Below, one piece after another: positions 1 through 8,321 of a DNA stretch of 58,827 bases (its first letter is position 1; every line of letters starts with the position of its first letter). Origin of the DNA: an uncultured Porphyromonadaceae bacterium. Its GTDB lineage: Bacteria > Bacteroidota > Bacteroidia > Bacteroidales > Muribaculaceae. The stretch is taken from assembly GCA_947175605.1 (NCBI GenBank), contig CAMWNH010000002.1, positions 81,754-140,580 on the forward strand, given 5' to 3'. Below the pieces are notes generated by a model. The model saw only the letters and a list, made by a program, of their open reading frames with translations, was not told the DNA's origin and did not search any database. Position numbers and translations under genes: made by a program.

Positions 1-2
1 TG

Positions 3-1499
3 ACCTTCGCAAATCTTCCGGCCGTGGGATGCATAGACAACTATGTGTATGCCCCCCAGCAAGTCATCGAACAGCCCGAGAAAGCTCCCGTCGTGAGCCT
101 CTACCACTACCTCTTTGACACCGACGCCGGAAACACCGTCTTCACCTGGTATATGGCCGACACGAACACCCCCGTGGCCGAAGGCAATATCCGCGAGAAC
201 AACGGCCGATTCTTCTTCACAAATCCCGATCTGGGCAAGGTCTACTGCACGCTCTCGAACGCAGCCTTCCCCGACTTCGCCGGCGAGAACATCATGCGCA
301 CGAGCATAGTCGAGACCGCACCCATGCCCACCCACGTATTCGCCACATTCACGCCCAAAAACGACGGTAAGTGTACACTTATCCTCGCCGGCCACACAAA
401 GGGCACAGCCGTCTACGTAGACTGGACCGGCGAAGGCGATATGGTACAGTGCATTCTCGAAGCTACCGGACAATATACCATCTTCGAAGGTGATGTAATG
501 GGCGGCAAACAGGCCAAATGCTACTCCTACGGCGAGGACGACGGAGTATCCGTATTCTCCATCAGCGACATAGAAATGACTCAGCTTGACGGCTCGATGA
601 TGAAGAGTCTCATCTCCTTCATGGTGTATGACTCCCGGATCCGCTTCGCCGATCTCAAGCTTCCCGTCAGCCCCTCACTTCAAGAGCTCGCCCTCAACTA
701 CTGCTCCTTGCCGGATGTCGACTTCCTTAAGAACTACCCCGAACTCCGAATGCTATCCATCCAGAGCGAAGGCCTCGGCAAAGCCGACATATCCATGTGC
801 AAAAAGCTTCAGAGTGCAGTGATTGCCAACTCGAACCTCACCGAGGTGAAACTTGACAATCCCGTTCTCTGGAATCTCGACCTCGGATGCAACGATCTGG
901 AGAGCCTCGATCTTTCCCGCCTTCCCTCGCTGATACAGCTCACTCTCATCGACAACCGACTCTCGGCTCTCGATCTAAGCATGTTGAAATCGCTCCGCGA
1001 AATAAAGATCAACAACAACCGCTTCACGCTCGCCACACTGCCCTTACCCAATCCCGATTGGTATGTCTACCAATACTCTAATCAGGCGCTCATGGACATC
1101 GAAGTCATCAACGGACAGGTCGATCTTTCCTCCCAGGCCATGGTCAACGGAACTCCGACTGTCTACCGCTGGTTCATCGACTCGCCCTACCTTGACGAAA
1201 ACAACGAGCTTGCCGGCGAAGAACTCATCGAAGGCGAAGAATACACCCTCGACAAAGGCGTCACGACCTTCCTCTCGGATTTCGACAACGTGATGTGCGT
1301 GATGACAAATCCCGTCTTCCCCGAATTCTATCAGCTCACGCAGTTTGTGGACGTACGGCTCTCCGGCATCGACAACATCACCATCGACGAATCCGAGCCC
1401 GAGTACTACAACCTGCAGGGCATCCGTGTGGCCAATCCGCACGGCGGCATCTACATCCGCCGTCAGGGCCGACAGGCCACAAAGGTTTACATCCGCTAA
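3..1499 (+). CDS. Secreted leucine-rich-repeat protein, 5' end cut by window
   Basis: The reading frame is open from base 3 to the TAA at 1499, so the N-terminus, and any signal peptide, lies outside the window; the GTG at 24 is only the first start-like codon inside it. Numbered from that GTG, residues about 210-337 form short leucine-rich repeats (for example LWNLDLGCNDLESLDLS). The last 35 residues contain YYNLQGIRV, GGIYIRRQG and a basic KVYIR end, which is the pattern of the C-terminal sorting tails on secreted Bacteroidetes proteins. LRR proteins of this kind are usually exported binding proteins; the ligand cannot be told from sequence. A strong terminator follows. The LRR call and tail are seen; surface location is inference. 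Confidence 0.8.
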   Translation, partial: TFANLPAVGCIDNYVYAPQQVIEQPEKAPVVSLYHYLFDTDAGNTVFTWYMADTNTPVAEGNIRENNGRFFFTNPDLGKVYCTLSNAAFPDFAGENIMRTSIVETAPMPTHVFATFTPKNDGKCTLILAGHTKGTAVYVDWTGEGDMVQCILEATGQYTIFEGDVMGGKQAKCYSYGEDDGVSVFSISDIEMTQLDGSMMKSLISFMVYDSRIRFADLKLPVSPSLQELALNYCSLPDVDFLKNYPELRMLSIQSEGLGKADISMCKKLQSAVIANSNLTEVKLDNPVLWNLDLGCNDLESLDLSRLPSLIQLTLIDNRLSALDLSMLKSLREIKINNNRFTLATLPLPNPDWYVYQYSNQALMDIEVINGQVDLSSQAMVNGTPTVYRWFIDSPYLDENNELAGEELIEGEEYTLDKGVTTFLSDFDNVMCVMTNPVFPEFYQLTQFVDVRLSGIDNITIDESEPEYYNLQGIRVANPHGGIYIRRQGRQATKVYIR

Positions 1500-1522
1500 A
1501 CCATCCTGACTGACACAACAAC

Positions 1523-1569
1523 AGAGATGCATCGGGCGACCGTGGTCGCCGCGATGCATCTCTTTTTTT
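1523..1569 (+). terminator. Rho-independent terminator after the LRR gene
   Basis: A 12-bp outer stem (1523-1534 with 1552-1563, AGAGATGCATCG) continues into a 7-bp inner stem (GGCGACC with GGTCGCC, 1535-1541 and 1544-1550) with a 2-nt loop, followed by a run of seven T. Confidence 0.9.
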
Positions 1570-1680
1570 AGCCCGCGGAGCGTGTTAAATTTTTTTAATT
1601 TGAAGTTAGTTCCGTGATTTTACATTAACTTTACCTCAAATTCAAAAAACAAATACTAATACCATATTTTCCACCTCTAT

Positions 1681-4353
1681 ATGAAGCTGACATTCCATGT
1701 AGACTACCGCACCAACTGGGGCGAATCGGTGTACATCACCGGCTCAATCCCGGCCCTGGGCGGCGGCGATCTCGCCAAGGCTCCGAAGCTCGAACTGCAC
1801 AACGACTCGAAGTGGACCTTGAGCCTCAACGTCCCCGCCGACACCCCCGAATTCGAATACCGCTATTTCGTCAAGCACGAGAACGGCGAGATAAAGAACG
1901 AATGGGGCCCCGCGCACACCTTCCGCCCCGGTGCTGAAATTCCCCACTACCGTATCCACGACCGCTGGCAGGACATGCCCTGGGACAAGCCCTACTACTC
2001 CTCGGCTTTCACCGACTGCATCCGCCTGCGCTCCAAGCGCGCTGCCGCCGTCGAGCCCCGTCGCGGAGGTCTCACCCTGCGTGTGAGCGCCCCCATGGTC
2101 CCGAAGGACTGCGTGCTGGCCGTCAGCGGTTCCGGTCCTGCCCTGGGCAACTGGAAGGCTGAAGACGCCATCCCCATGAGCGATGCCAACTTCCCCGAAT
2201 GGACATGCACCATCGACGGCCCCGCCATCACCGCCGACACGGAATATAAATTTCTCATCCTCGACAAGGACGGCAAAGTAGTGGCATGGGAAGGCGGCGC
2301 CAACCGCGTGCTCCGCCACGCCACAGGCCCCGACAGCGCCCTCACCATCAGCGGCATGCGCTTCATATCCACCCTCTCGCCCTGGAAGGGCGCAGGCACG
2401 GCCATCCCCGTGTTCTCCCTCCGCAGCGAAGAAGACTTCGGCGTAGGCGACTTCTACGACCTCAAGAAGATGGTGGACTGGGCCGTGAAGACAGGCCAGA
2501 CCTTCATCCAGATTCTGCCCATCAACGACACGACGATGACCGGAACCTGGACCGACTCCTATCCCTACAACGCCAACTCCACCTTTGCCCTCCACCCCAT
2601 GTATCTGCGTCTGAGCGAGCTCGGCACACTCGAGGACAAGGAGCGTCAGGCGTGGTTCGACCGGCAGGCACGCGAGCTCAACGAACTCGAGACCGTCGAC
2701 TACGAGCGCGCCACACACACCAAGGATCAGTTCTGCCGCGAAATCTTCGCACAGGAAGGCGCAAAGACCATGAAGAGCCCTGCCTTCCGCAGCTTCCTCA
2801 AGAAAAACGCATACTGGCTCACACCCTACGCCATGTTCTGCGCCCTGCGCGATCGCTTCGGCACACCCGACATGAGCAAGTGGGGCGAATATGCCGAGTT
2901 CACGCCTGAAAAGATGGAAGCCTTCGTGAAGGAGAATCCCGACGCGATCAACTACGTATACTATCTGCAGTATCATCTCGACAAGCAGATGCACCACGTA
3001 AAGACCTACGCCAACTCCCACTCCGTGGCCATCAAGGGCGACATCCCCATCGGCATCTCGCGCACGAGCGTCGACGCATGGGTCAACCCCCGTCTCTTCA
3101 ACCTCGACTGCCAGGCCGGTGCGCCGCCGGATGACTTCTCCGTGCTCGGCCAGAACTGGGGCTTCCCCACATACAACTGGGAAGAGATGAACAAGGACGG
3201 CTTCAGCTGGTGGAAGGACCGCTTCCGCAAGATGAGCGAATACTTCGACGCATACCGCATCGACCACGTCCTGGGCTTCTTCCGCATATGGCAGATTCCA
3301 ATGGACGCCGTGCATGGTCTGCTCGGCGTGTTCAACCCCGCCCTGCCCTACAGCCCCGACGAGCTCCGCTACAACTACGACTTCTGGATCGACGTCGACA
3401 AGCAGACCACGCCCTACATCATGGACTACTTCGTAGGCGACTTCTTCGGCCCCTACACGGGCGAGGCCCTCGATCGCTTCATGTACTCCGTGGGCGACGG
3501 TCGCCACAAGCTCAAGGAAGAATTCAACACACAGCGCAAGATAGCCGACTACTTCGCCACACAGCCTAAGGACGACAAGAACACCCGTCTGTGCCAGGGC
3601 CTCCTCGGCCTCGTGGATCAGGTGCTCTTCATCGAGGATCCCTACGAGAAGGGCAAGTACCATCCCCGCATCTCCGGTCAGTTCACATACACATACCGCT
3701 CGCTCACCGACTACGAACGCTGGTGCTTCGACCGCCTCTACAACGACTTCTACTACCGACGTCACAACGACTTCTGGTATGGCAAGGCTATGTGGAAGCT
3801 GCCCCCGCTCATCGACGCCACCAACATGCTCTGCTGTGCCGAAGACCTCGGCATGATTCCCGCATGCGTGCCCGCCGTGATGCAGCAGCTCGAGATTCTC
3901 TCGCTCGAAATCCAGCGCATGCCCAAGGATCCCACCACGCCCTTCGGCAATACGTGGAACTATCCCTACTACAGCGTGTGCACCACATCCACCCACGACA
4001 TGGGCGGCATCCGAGCATGGTGGGAGGAAAACCGCGACAAGACGCAGGACTACTACAACAACGTCCTCCATCAGCATGGCGCAGCTCCCTACTTCGCCGA
4101 GCCCTGGATCTGCGAGAAGATAATCGACCTGCATCTGCAGTCGCCCTCGATGCTCTGCATCCTGCCTCTTCAGGACTGGATGAGCATGGACGGCAACCTG
4201 CGCCGCGAGAAGCCCGGCGACGAACAGATCAACGTTCCGGCCAATCCGCGTCACTACTGGCGCTACCGCATGCACCTCACACTCGAAGAGCTCATGAAAG
4301 CCGACGAGTTCAATACGCGCATCGCCGAGAAAGTGAAGTACACCGGCCGTTAA
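1681..4353 (+). CDS. malQ: 4-alpha-glucanotransferase (amylomaltase, GH77) with two N-terminal CBM20 domains
   Basis: Disproportionating enzyme that transfers alpha-1,4-glucan segments between maltodextrins in the cytoplasm. No signal peptide. Residues about 1-110 and 130-240 are two starch-binding CBM20 modules (GxxxxLGxW-type features: GSIPALGG, GSGPALGNWKAED). The GH77 barrel fills about 255-880, with the region I motif GDIPIGISR, the nucleophile Asp528 in YRIDHVLGF, the acid/base Glu721 in AEDLG and the transition-state Asp773 in STHD. At 890 residues it matches the long Bacteroidetes type, not the roughly 500-residue bacterial amylomaltase. It is monocistronic: terminators lie on both sides. 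The 111-base upstream gap is AT-rich but shows no clean TAnnTTTG box. Works with the pullulanase encoded nearby. Confidence 0.96.
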   Translation: MKLTFHVDYRTNWGESVYITGSIPALGGGDLAKAPKLELHNDSKWTLSLNVPADTPEFEYRYFVKHENGEIKNEWGPAHTFRPGAEIPHYRIHDRWQDMPWDKPYYSSAFTDCIRLRSKRAAAVEPRRGGLTLRVSAPMVPKDCVLAVSGSGPALGNWKAEDAIPMSDANFPEWTCTIDGPAITADTEYKFLILDKDGKVVAWEGGANRVLRHATGPDSALTISGMRFISTLSPWKGAGTAIPVFSLRSEEDFGVGDFYDLKKMVDWAVKTGQTFIQILPINDTTMTGTWTDSYPYNANSTFALHPMYLRLSELGTLEDKERQAWFDRQARELNELETVDYERATHTKDQFCREIFAQEGAKTMKSPAFRSFLKKNAYWLTPYAMFCALRDRFGTPDMSKWGEYAEFTPEKMEAFVKENPDAINYVYYLQYHLDKQMHHVKTYANSHSVAIKGDIPIGISRTSVDAWVNPRLFNLDCQAGAPPDDFSVLGQNWGFPTYNWEEMNKDGFSWWKDRFRKMSEYFDAYRIDHVLGFFRIWQIPMDAVHGLLGVFNPALPYSPDELRYNYDFWIDVDKQTTPYIMDYFVGDFFGPYTGEALDRFMYSVGDGRHKLKEEFNTQRKIADYFATQPKDDKNTRLCQGLLGLVDQVLFIEDPYEKGKYHPRISGQFTYTYRSLTDYERWCFDRLYNDFYYRRHNDFWYGKAMWKLPPLIDATNMLCCAEDLGMIPACVPAVMQQLEILSLEIQRMPKDPTTPFGNTWNYPYYSVCTTSTHDMGGIRAWWEENRDKTQDYYNNVLHQHGAAPYFAEPWICEKIIDLHLQSPSMLCILPLQDWMSMDGNLRREKPGDEQINVPANPRHYWRYRMHLTLEELMKADEFNTRIAEKVKYTGR

Positions 4354-4374
4354 CCATCCGACCCGCATAAACCG

Positions 4375-4428
4375 TCCGGCGACGACCTGTCCACACCACG
4401 TGTGCAAGTCGCCGCCGGATTTTTTTTT
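4375..4428 (+). terminator. Rho-independent terminator after malQ
   Basis: Stem TCCGGCGACGAC (4375-4386) pairs with GTCGCCGCCGGA (4408-4419) with one mismatch; an inner CACAC/GTGTG hairpin fills the loop and nine T follow. It separates malQ from the convergent GNAT gene. Confidence 0.85.
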
Positions 4429-4445
4429 AAGAGAACGAGCTGAAA

Positions 4446-4919
4446 CTACTTTTCAGGCTTATACACCAGATAGTCGCCCGCGTCTATGAAGCCATAGTTC
4501 TTGTAGAACTTGCGGGCCATGGGCGTAGTCTCCAGCATGATGCGTCCGCAGCCGCGGAAACGCGCCAGATCCACCAGAGCCTTCAGAATATCGCCGCCCA
4601 CACCCTCGTTGCGCCATGCCTCGCGCACGTAGAGGTTCATGATGTAGGCGCATCGGCCGTTGGCATTGTCCGGCGATGGCAGCTCCTCGTAGAAGCACAC
4701 ACCCCCGCAGCCTATAGCCTCGGGATTTCCGTCCTTATCCGGAAGCTGAGCCTCGAAGGCCACGTGTGTGCCGTCGGCATTATGAAAATCGTAGTAACGG
4801 GCGTTGGCCTTCAGAAGCTCCGTGGATGCCGGAGCTCCGAAAACGTCCTTTATCACCTCGGCTCGCCAGCGAAGCAGCTGTTCGAGCGACCGTATACGTT
4901 CTATTTTTAGACCTTTCAT
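4446..4919 (-). CDS. GNAT-family N-acetyltransferase
   Basis: A 157-residue single-domain GCN5-related acetyltransferase. The acetyl-CoA loop is visible as VREAWRNEGVGGDILKAL (R/QxxGxG/A type, near residues 98-115), followed by the usual ARFRGCGRIMLETTPMARKF and a YKNYGF end typical of GNAT strand 6-7. The acceptor substrate cannot be deduced. It is the last gene of the pulA-pyk-uup run, 47 nt after uup, and convergent with malQ. Confidence 0.88.
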   Translation of the reverse strand: MKGLKIERIRSLEQLLRWRAEVIKDVFGAPASTELLKANARYYDFHNADGTHVAFEAQLPDKDGNPEAIGCGGVCFYEELPSPDNANGRCAYIMNLYVREAWRNEGVGGDILKALVDLARFRGCGRIMLETTPMARKFYKNYGFIDAGDYLVYKPEK

Positions 4920-4966
4920 GACAGTTATGTTTTGGGAGAGATATAGTTGTTAACAATGTATATGCC

Positions 4967-6832
4967 TTATTGTTTCTCGGACAGCTCCAGCCATCGCATC
5001 TCCGCCTCGTCCAGCTCCTCCTTCACGGCCTCGAAGCGCGCGCTTTTCTCCAGAATATCATCGCCGCCTCCGGCATTGAAATACTCCTCGAGCGCACTCT
5101 TCTCCGCATTCAGGACTTCGAGCCGCTCCGTCAGCGCCTCGAACTCCTTGCGCTCCTTGAAACTCATACGCGCCGGACGCTCCGTGCGCGGACGCGACTT
5201 CTCCGCCGTCTTTTCATGCCGCGAGGCCTGCTCGGCGGCTGCGAGACGGTCGCGCTCATCGGCCCATTCGCGATACTCCGAGTAGGTGCCCGGAAAATCC
5301 TTTATCACACCCTCCCCTTCCATCACGAACAGATGGTCAGCAATAGTGTCGAGGAAGAAACGGTCGTGGCTTATCACGATCACGCAGCCCTTGAAGCCAG
5401 CGAGATACTCCTCCAGAATTCCCAGCGTGATGATGTCGAGATCATTCGTGGGCTCGTCGAGTATCAGGAAGTTGGGCCTCCGCATCAGCACGGTGGCCAG
5501 ATGCAGGCGGCAGCGCTCGCCGCCGCTGAGGGTGCTTATATACTTCTGCTGGTCGGCAGGCGAGAAAAGGAAGCGCTGCAGATACTGCATAGGCGCCACA
5601 TGCTCGCCCCCCTCGAGGGCAATATCCTCCGCAAGCTCCGTCACGGCGTCTATCACCTTCTTGTCCGCGCTGAAGGAAATGCCGTCCTGACTGTAGTAGC
5701 CGAACCGCACGGTCTCGCCCACATTCCAGCTCCCCGAATCCTGCGCCACAAGGCCCTGAAGCATCTTTATGAAGGTGCTCTTGCCCACTCCGTTCGCCCC
5801 TATCAGCCCCACGTGCTCGCCCCGGGCGAAGGTGTAGCTGAAGCCGTCGAGTATCACCTTGTCGCCGAAGCGTTTGCTGATGTCGCGGGCCTCGAAAATC
5901 TTCGACCCGATGTAGGACGACTTGGCATCGAGCGATACGTTCTTCTCCTCGAGCCGCACGCGCGAACGCTCCTTCAGATCATAGAACGAATCTATGCGGA
6001 ACTTAGCCTTGCCCGCACGCGCCTGAGGCTGACGGCTCATCCATTCCTGCTCGCGGCGCAGAGTGTTGCGCACACGCGCCAGCTCCGCGGCCATAGCCTC
6101 GATGCGCTCGGCGCGGCGCCGCAGGAAGTAATCGTAATTACCGTTGTATGAATAGAACGACGCATTGTCTATCTCGACTATACGGTTGCACACGCGGTCC
6201 AGAAAATAACGGTCGTGCGTCACCATTATAAGCGTGGCGCGGGCGCGTCGCAGATAGCCCTCGAGCCATTCGATCACGGGAATATCAAGGTGGTTGGTAG
6301 GCTCGTCGAGGATTATAAGATCCGCCTCCTGCATCACCACGCGCGCCAGGGCCAGGCGCTTGCGCTGGCCGCCGGACAACTTGTCCACGGGTGCGTTCAT
6401 GTCCGTCAGGCCCAGGCGTGTCAGCAATTGGCGCAGGCGGTCCTCATAGTCCCACGCATGCTCCGCATCCATGCGCTGCGTGGCGGCAGCCTGTTCGGCA
6501 GCCGTTCCGTGGTCGAGCGCACGGATATACCGGCGCACGGTCTCCGCAAGAGGTCCGTCGCCCTCGAGAGCCGCCTCGAGTACCGTTGCCCCGGGGCGGA
6601 ACTCCGGAGTCTGCTCGAGCCACGCCACGCGTAGCGAGCCCGCAAAGGTTATACGGCCCGAATCATAGTCCTCACGACCCGCGAGTATGCGCAGGAAGGT
6701 GCTCTTGCCCGTGCCGTTGCGCGCCACTATCCCTATCTTCTCCCCCGCCTCGACACCAAGATTAATGTCGGCGAAGAGCATGCGGTCGCCGTAGCTCTTG
6801 CTCAGATTTTCTATGTTGAGGACGTTGGCCAT
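4967..6832 (-). CDS. uup: ABC-F family ATPase, Uup type
   Basis: Soluble protein with two ABC ATPase domains and no membrane segment. Domain 1 has Walker A (NGTGKST, near residue 40), signature LSGGQRKRLALA and Walker B LIILDEPTNHLD; domain 2 has NGVGKST, LSGGERCRLHLA and FLILDEPTNDLD. The linker between them is charged and helical (RRRAERIEAM...), as in ABC-F proteins that act at the ribosomal E site. The last 80 residues are a predicted coiled coil (ERLEVLNAEKSALEEY, FEAVKEELDEAE), the Uup-type C-terminal domain. Family role is translation or DNA-related quality control. It begins 8 nt after the pyk stop, so translation is probably coupled to pyk. Its exact ABC-F subgroup is inferred from the C-terminal domain. 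Confidence 0.92.
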   Translation of the reverse strand: MANVLNIENLSKSYGDRMLFADINLGVEAGEKIGIVARNGTGKSTFLRILAGREDYDSGRITFAGSLRVAWLEQTPEFRPGATVLEAALEGDGPLAETVRRYIRALDHGTAAEQAAATQRMDAEHAWDYEDRLRQLLTRLGLTDMNAPVDKLSGGQRKRLALARVVMQEADLIILDEPTNHLDIPVIEWLEGYLRRARATLIMVTHDRYFLDRVCNRIVEIDNASFYSYNGNYDYFLRRRAERIEAMAAELARVRNTLRREQEWMSRQPQARAGKAKFRIDSFYDLKERSRVRLEEKNVSLDAKSSYIGSKIFEARDISKRFGDKVILDGFSYTFARGEHVGLIGANGVGKSTFIKMLQGLVAQDSGSWNVGETVRFGYYSQDGISFSADKKVIDAVTELAEDIALEGGEHVAPMQYLQRFLFSPADQQKYISTLSGGERCRLHLATVLMRRPNFLILDEPTNDLDIITLGILEEYLAGFKGCVIVISHDRFFLDTIADHLFVMEGEGVIKDFPGTYSEYREWADERDRLAAAEQASRHEKTAEKSRPRTERPARMSFKERKEFEALTERLEVLNAEKSALEEYFNAGGGDDILEKSARFEAVKEELDEAEMRWLELSEKQ

Positions 6833-6840
6833 AGGATGTT

Positions 6841-8295
6841 TCAGCTTTGGATGGCTACAGTGCCTCCGTTATCGAGAATAGCCTGCACGGCATTGATTTC
6901 CAGGAATGTAGCGCCCGTGCCGTTGATAGCTCCGAGATAGGCTATGCGGTCGGACGGCTCCAGGAGGCCCTGACTGACGAAGTCGTGCAAGGCTTGCAGG
7001 GGATAGCGCTGTTCGGCCGTATAGTCCTTGTAGTAATACGCCTTGACGCCGTACGACAGGCTGAGCCAGCGCATGGTCCGCCGGCGGTAGCAGATGGCAT
7101 AGACCGGCCGCGTGCTGCGGAACGATGCCAGGAAGCGCGCCGTGCGGCCGTAGAGCGCGTCGGCGATAATGGCCTTGACACCTATCTCACGGCCCGACAC
7201 CACGGCCTGTCGCGCAAGGAAGGATGTCACGTGCGCGTCAGCTAACTGTGGGATGTGTTCGGAGGTTGTCGTCGCAGTCAGTGAGGCCTCTACCTCGCAG
7301 GCCACGCGGGCCATCGTGCGCACGGCCTCCACGGGATAGCGTCCGTTGGCCGTCTCGCCGGAAAGCATCAGGCAGTCGGCCCGCTGATAGACGGAGTTGG
7401 CTATGTCGCTGACCTCCGCGCGCGTGGGCCGGGGATTGGAAATCATCGAATGAAGCATCTGCGTAGCCACTATCACCGGGCGGTGGGCGGCGATACACTT
7501 CTGGATCATCTCGTGCTGTATCACGGGGATACGCTCTGCCGCAACCTCTATGCCGAGGTCGCCGCGCGCGATCATTATACCGTATGAGGCCTCCAGTATC
7601 TCGTCGAAATTGTCCACGCCCTGCTGGTTCTCGATCTTCGAAATGATCTTCATGTCCGAGCCGAGGCGGTCCAGCTCATCCTGCACGGCCTTCACATCAG
7701 CGGCGGAGCGCACGAAGGAATGGGCCACGAAGTCCACACCCAGTCGTGCCGCCACACCCAGTGTCTCCTTGTCGCGGGCCGAAAGGGCCGGCAGGCGGAT
7801 ATCGCTGCCGGGGATATTCACGCTCTTGCGCGAGCCCAGCCAGCCGTCGTTGAGGCAGCGTGCGCTGATTATGCCCGAGCCCGTGTCCACGTTCTCGATC
7901 AGGAAGTCCAGCTCGCCGTCGTCTATCAGGAAATGCATCCCCGGCCGCACATCGGCGGCTATGCCTGCATAGTTGAGGCAGATGCGTCGTTGGCTCGTGC
8001 TTTCGGAGATATTGCCTGCGAATTCCACTATGTTGCCTTCACGGAAAAAAATCTTGTCGTCGGGGTTCTCGTTCGCCGTCGTGCGGATTTCCGGGCCCTT
8101 GGTGTCGATCATTACGCCTATACGGGGCGATACCTCTCGGCAATTCTCGACTATGCGTGTGATGCCGGCCTCGCCCAGATGGGCCGAATTCATGCGCACC
8201 ACGTTCATGCCTGCCTCGAAAAGACTGCGGATAAACTCCGTCTCGCAGCGGCGATCCGAGATCGTGGTGATGATTTTCGTGCTTTTCTGCAACAT
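6841..8295 (-). CDS. pyk: Pyruvate kinase
   Basis: Converts phosphoenolpyruvate and ADP to pyruvate and ATP. The N-terminus KIITTISDRRCETEFIRSL and GMNVVRMNSAH carry the substrate-binding Arg and Asn; IDTKGPEIRT follows, and the active-site lysine and metal-binding region is MIARGDLGIEVAAERIP. The ISKIENQQGVDNFDEI segment is also diagnostic. At 484 residues it is the usual bacterial length with the A, B and C domains. It lies 26 nt after pulA and 8 nt before uup, so the three genes probably share the pulA promoter at 10383-10414. Whether it responds to effectors is not readable from sequence. Confidence 0.96.
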   Translation of the reverse strand: MLQKSTKIITTISDRRCETEFIRSLFEAGMNVVRMNSAHLGEAGITRIVENCREVSPRIGVMIDTKGPEIRTTANENPDDKIFFREGNIVEFAGNISESTSQRRICLNYAGIAADVRPGMHFLIDDGELDFLIENVDTGSGIISARCLNDGWLGSRKSVNIPGSDIRLPALSARDKETLGVAARLGVDFVAHSFVRSAADVKAVQDELDRLGSDMKIISKIENQQGVDNFDEILEASYGIMIARGDLGIEVAAERIPVIQHEMIQKCIAAHRPVIVATQMLHSMISNPRPTRAEVSDIANSVYQRADCLMLSGETANGRYPVEAVRTMARVACEVEASLTATTTSEHIPQLADAHVTSFLARQAVVSGREIGVKAIIADALYGRTARFLASFRSTRPVYAICYRRRTMRWLSLSYGVKAYYYKDYTAEQRYPLQALHDFVSQGLLEPSDRIAYLGAINGTGATFLEINAVQAILDNGGTVAIQS

Positions 8296-8321
8296 ATTAT
8301 ATGTGGAATTTGTATGGTGTT

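Noticed and set aside
1744-4407. Very long open frame antisense to malQ (887 codons), and similar ones opposite pulA, glnS, recQ/clpX and tig.
   Set aside because: They mirror GC-rich codon bias of the sense genes, have unnatural composition (Val/His/Arg-rich) and no recognisable domain or promoter.
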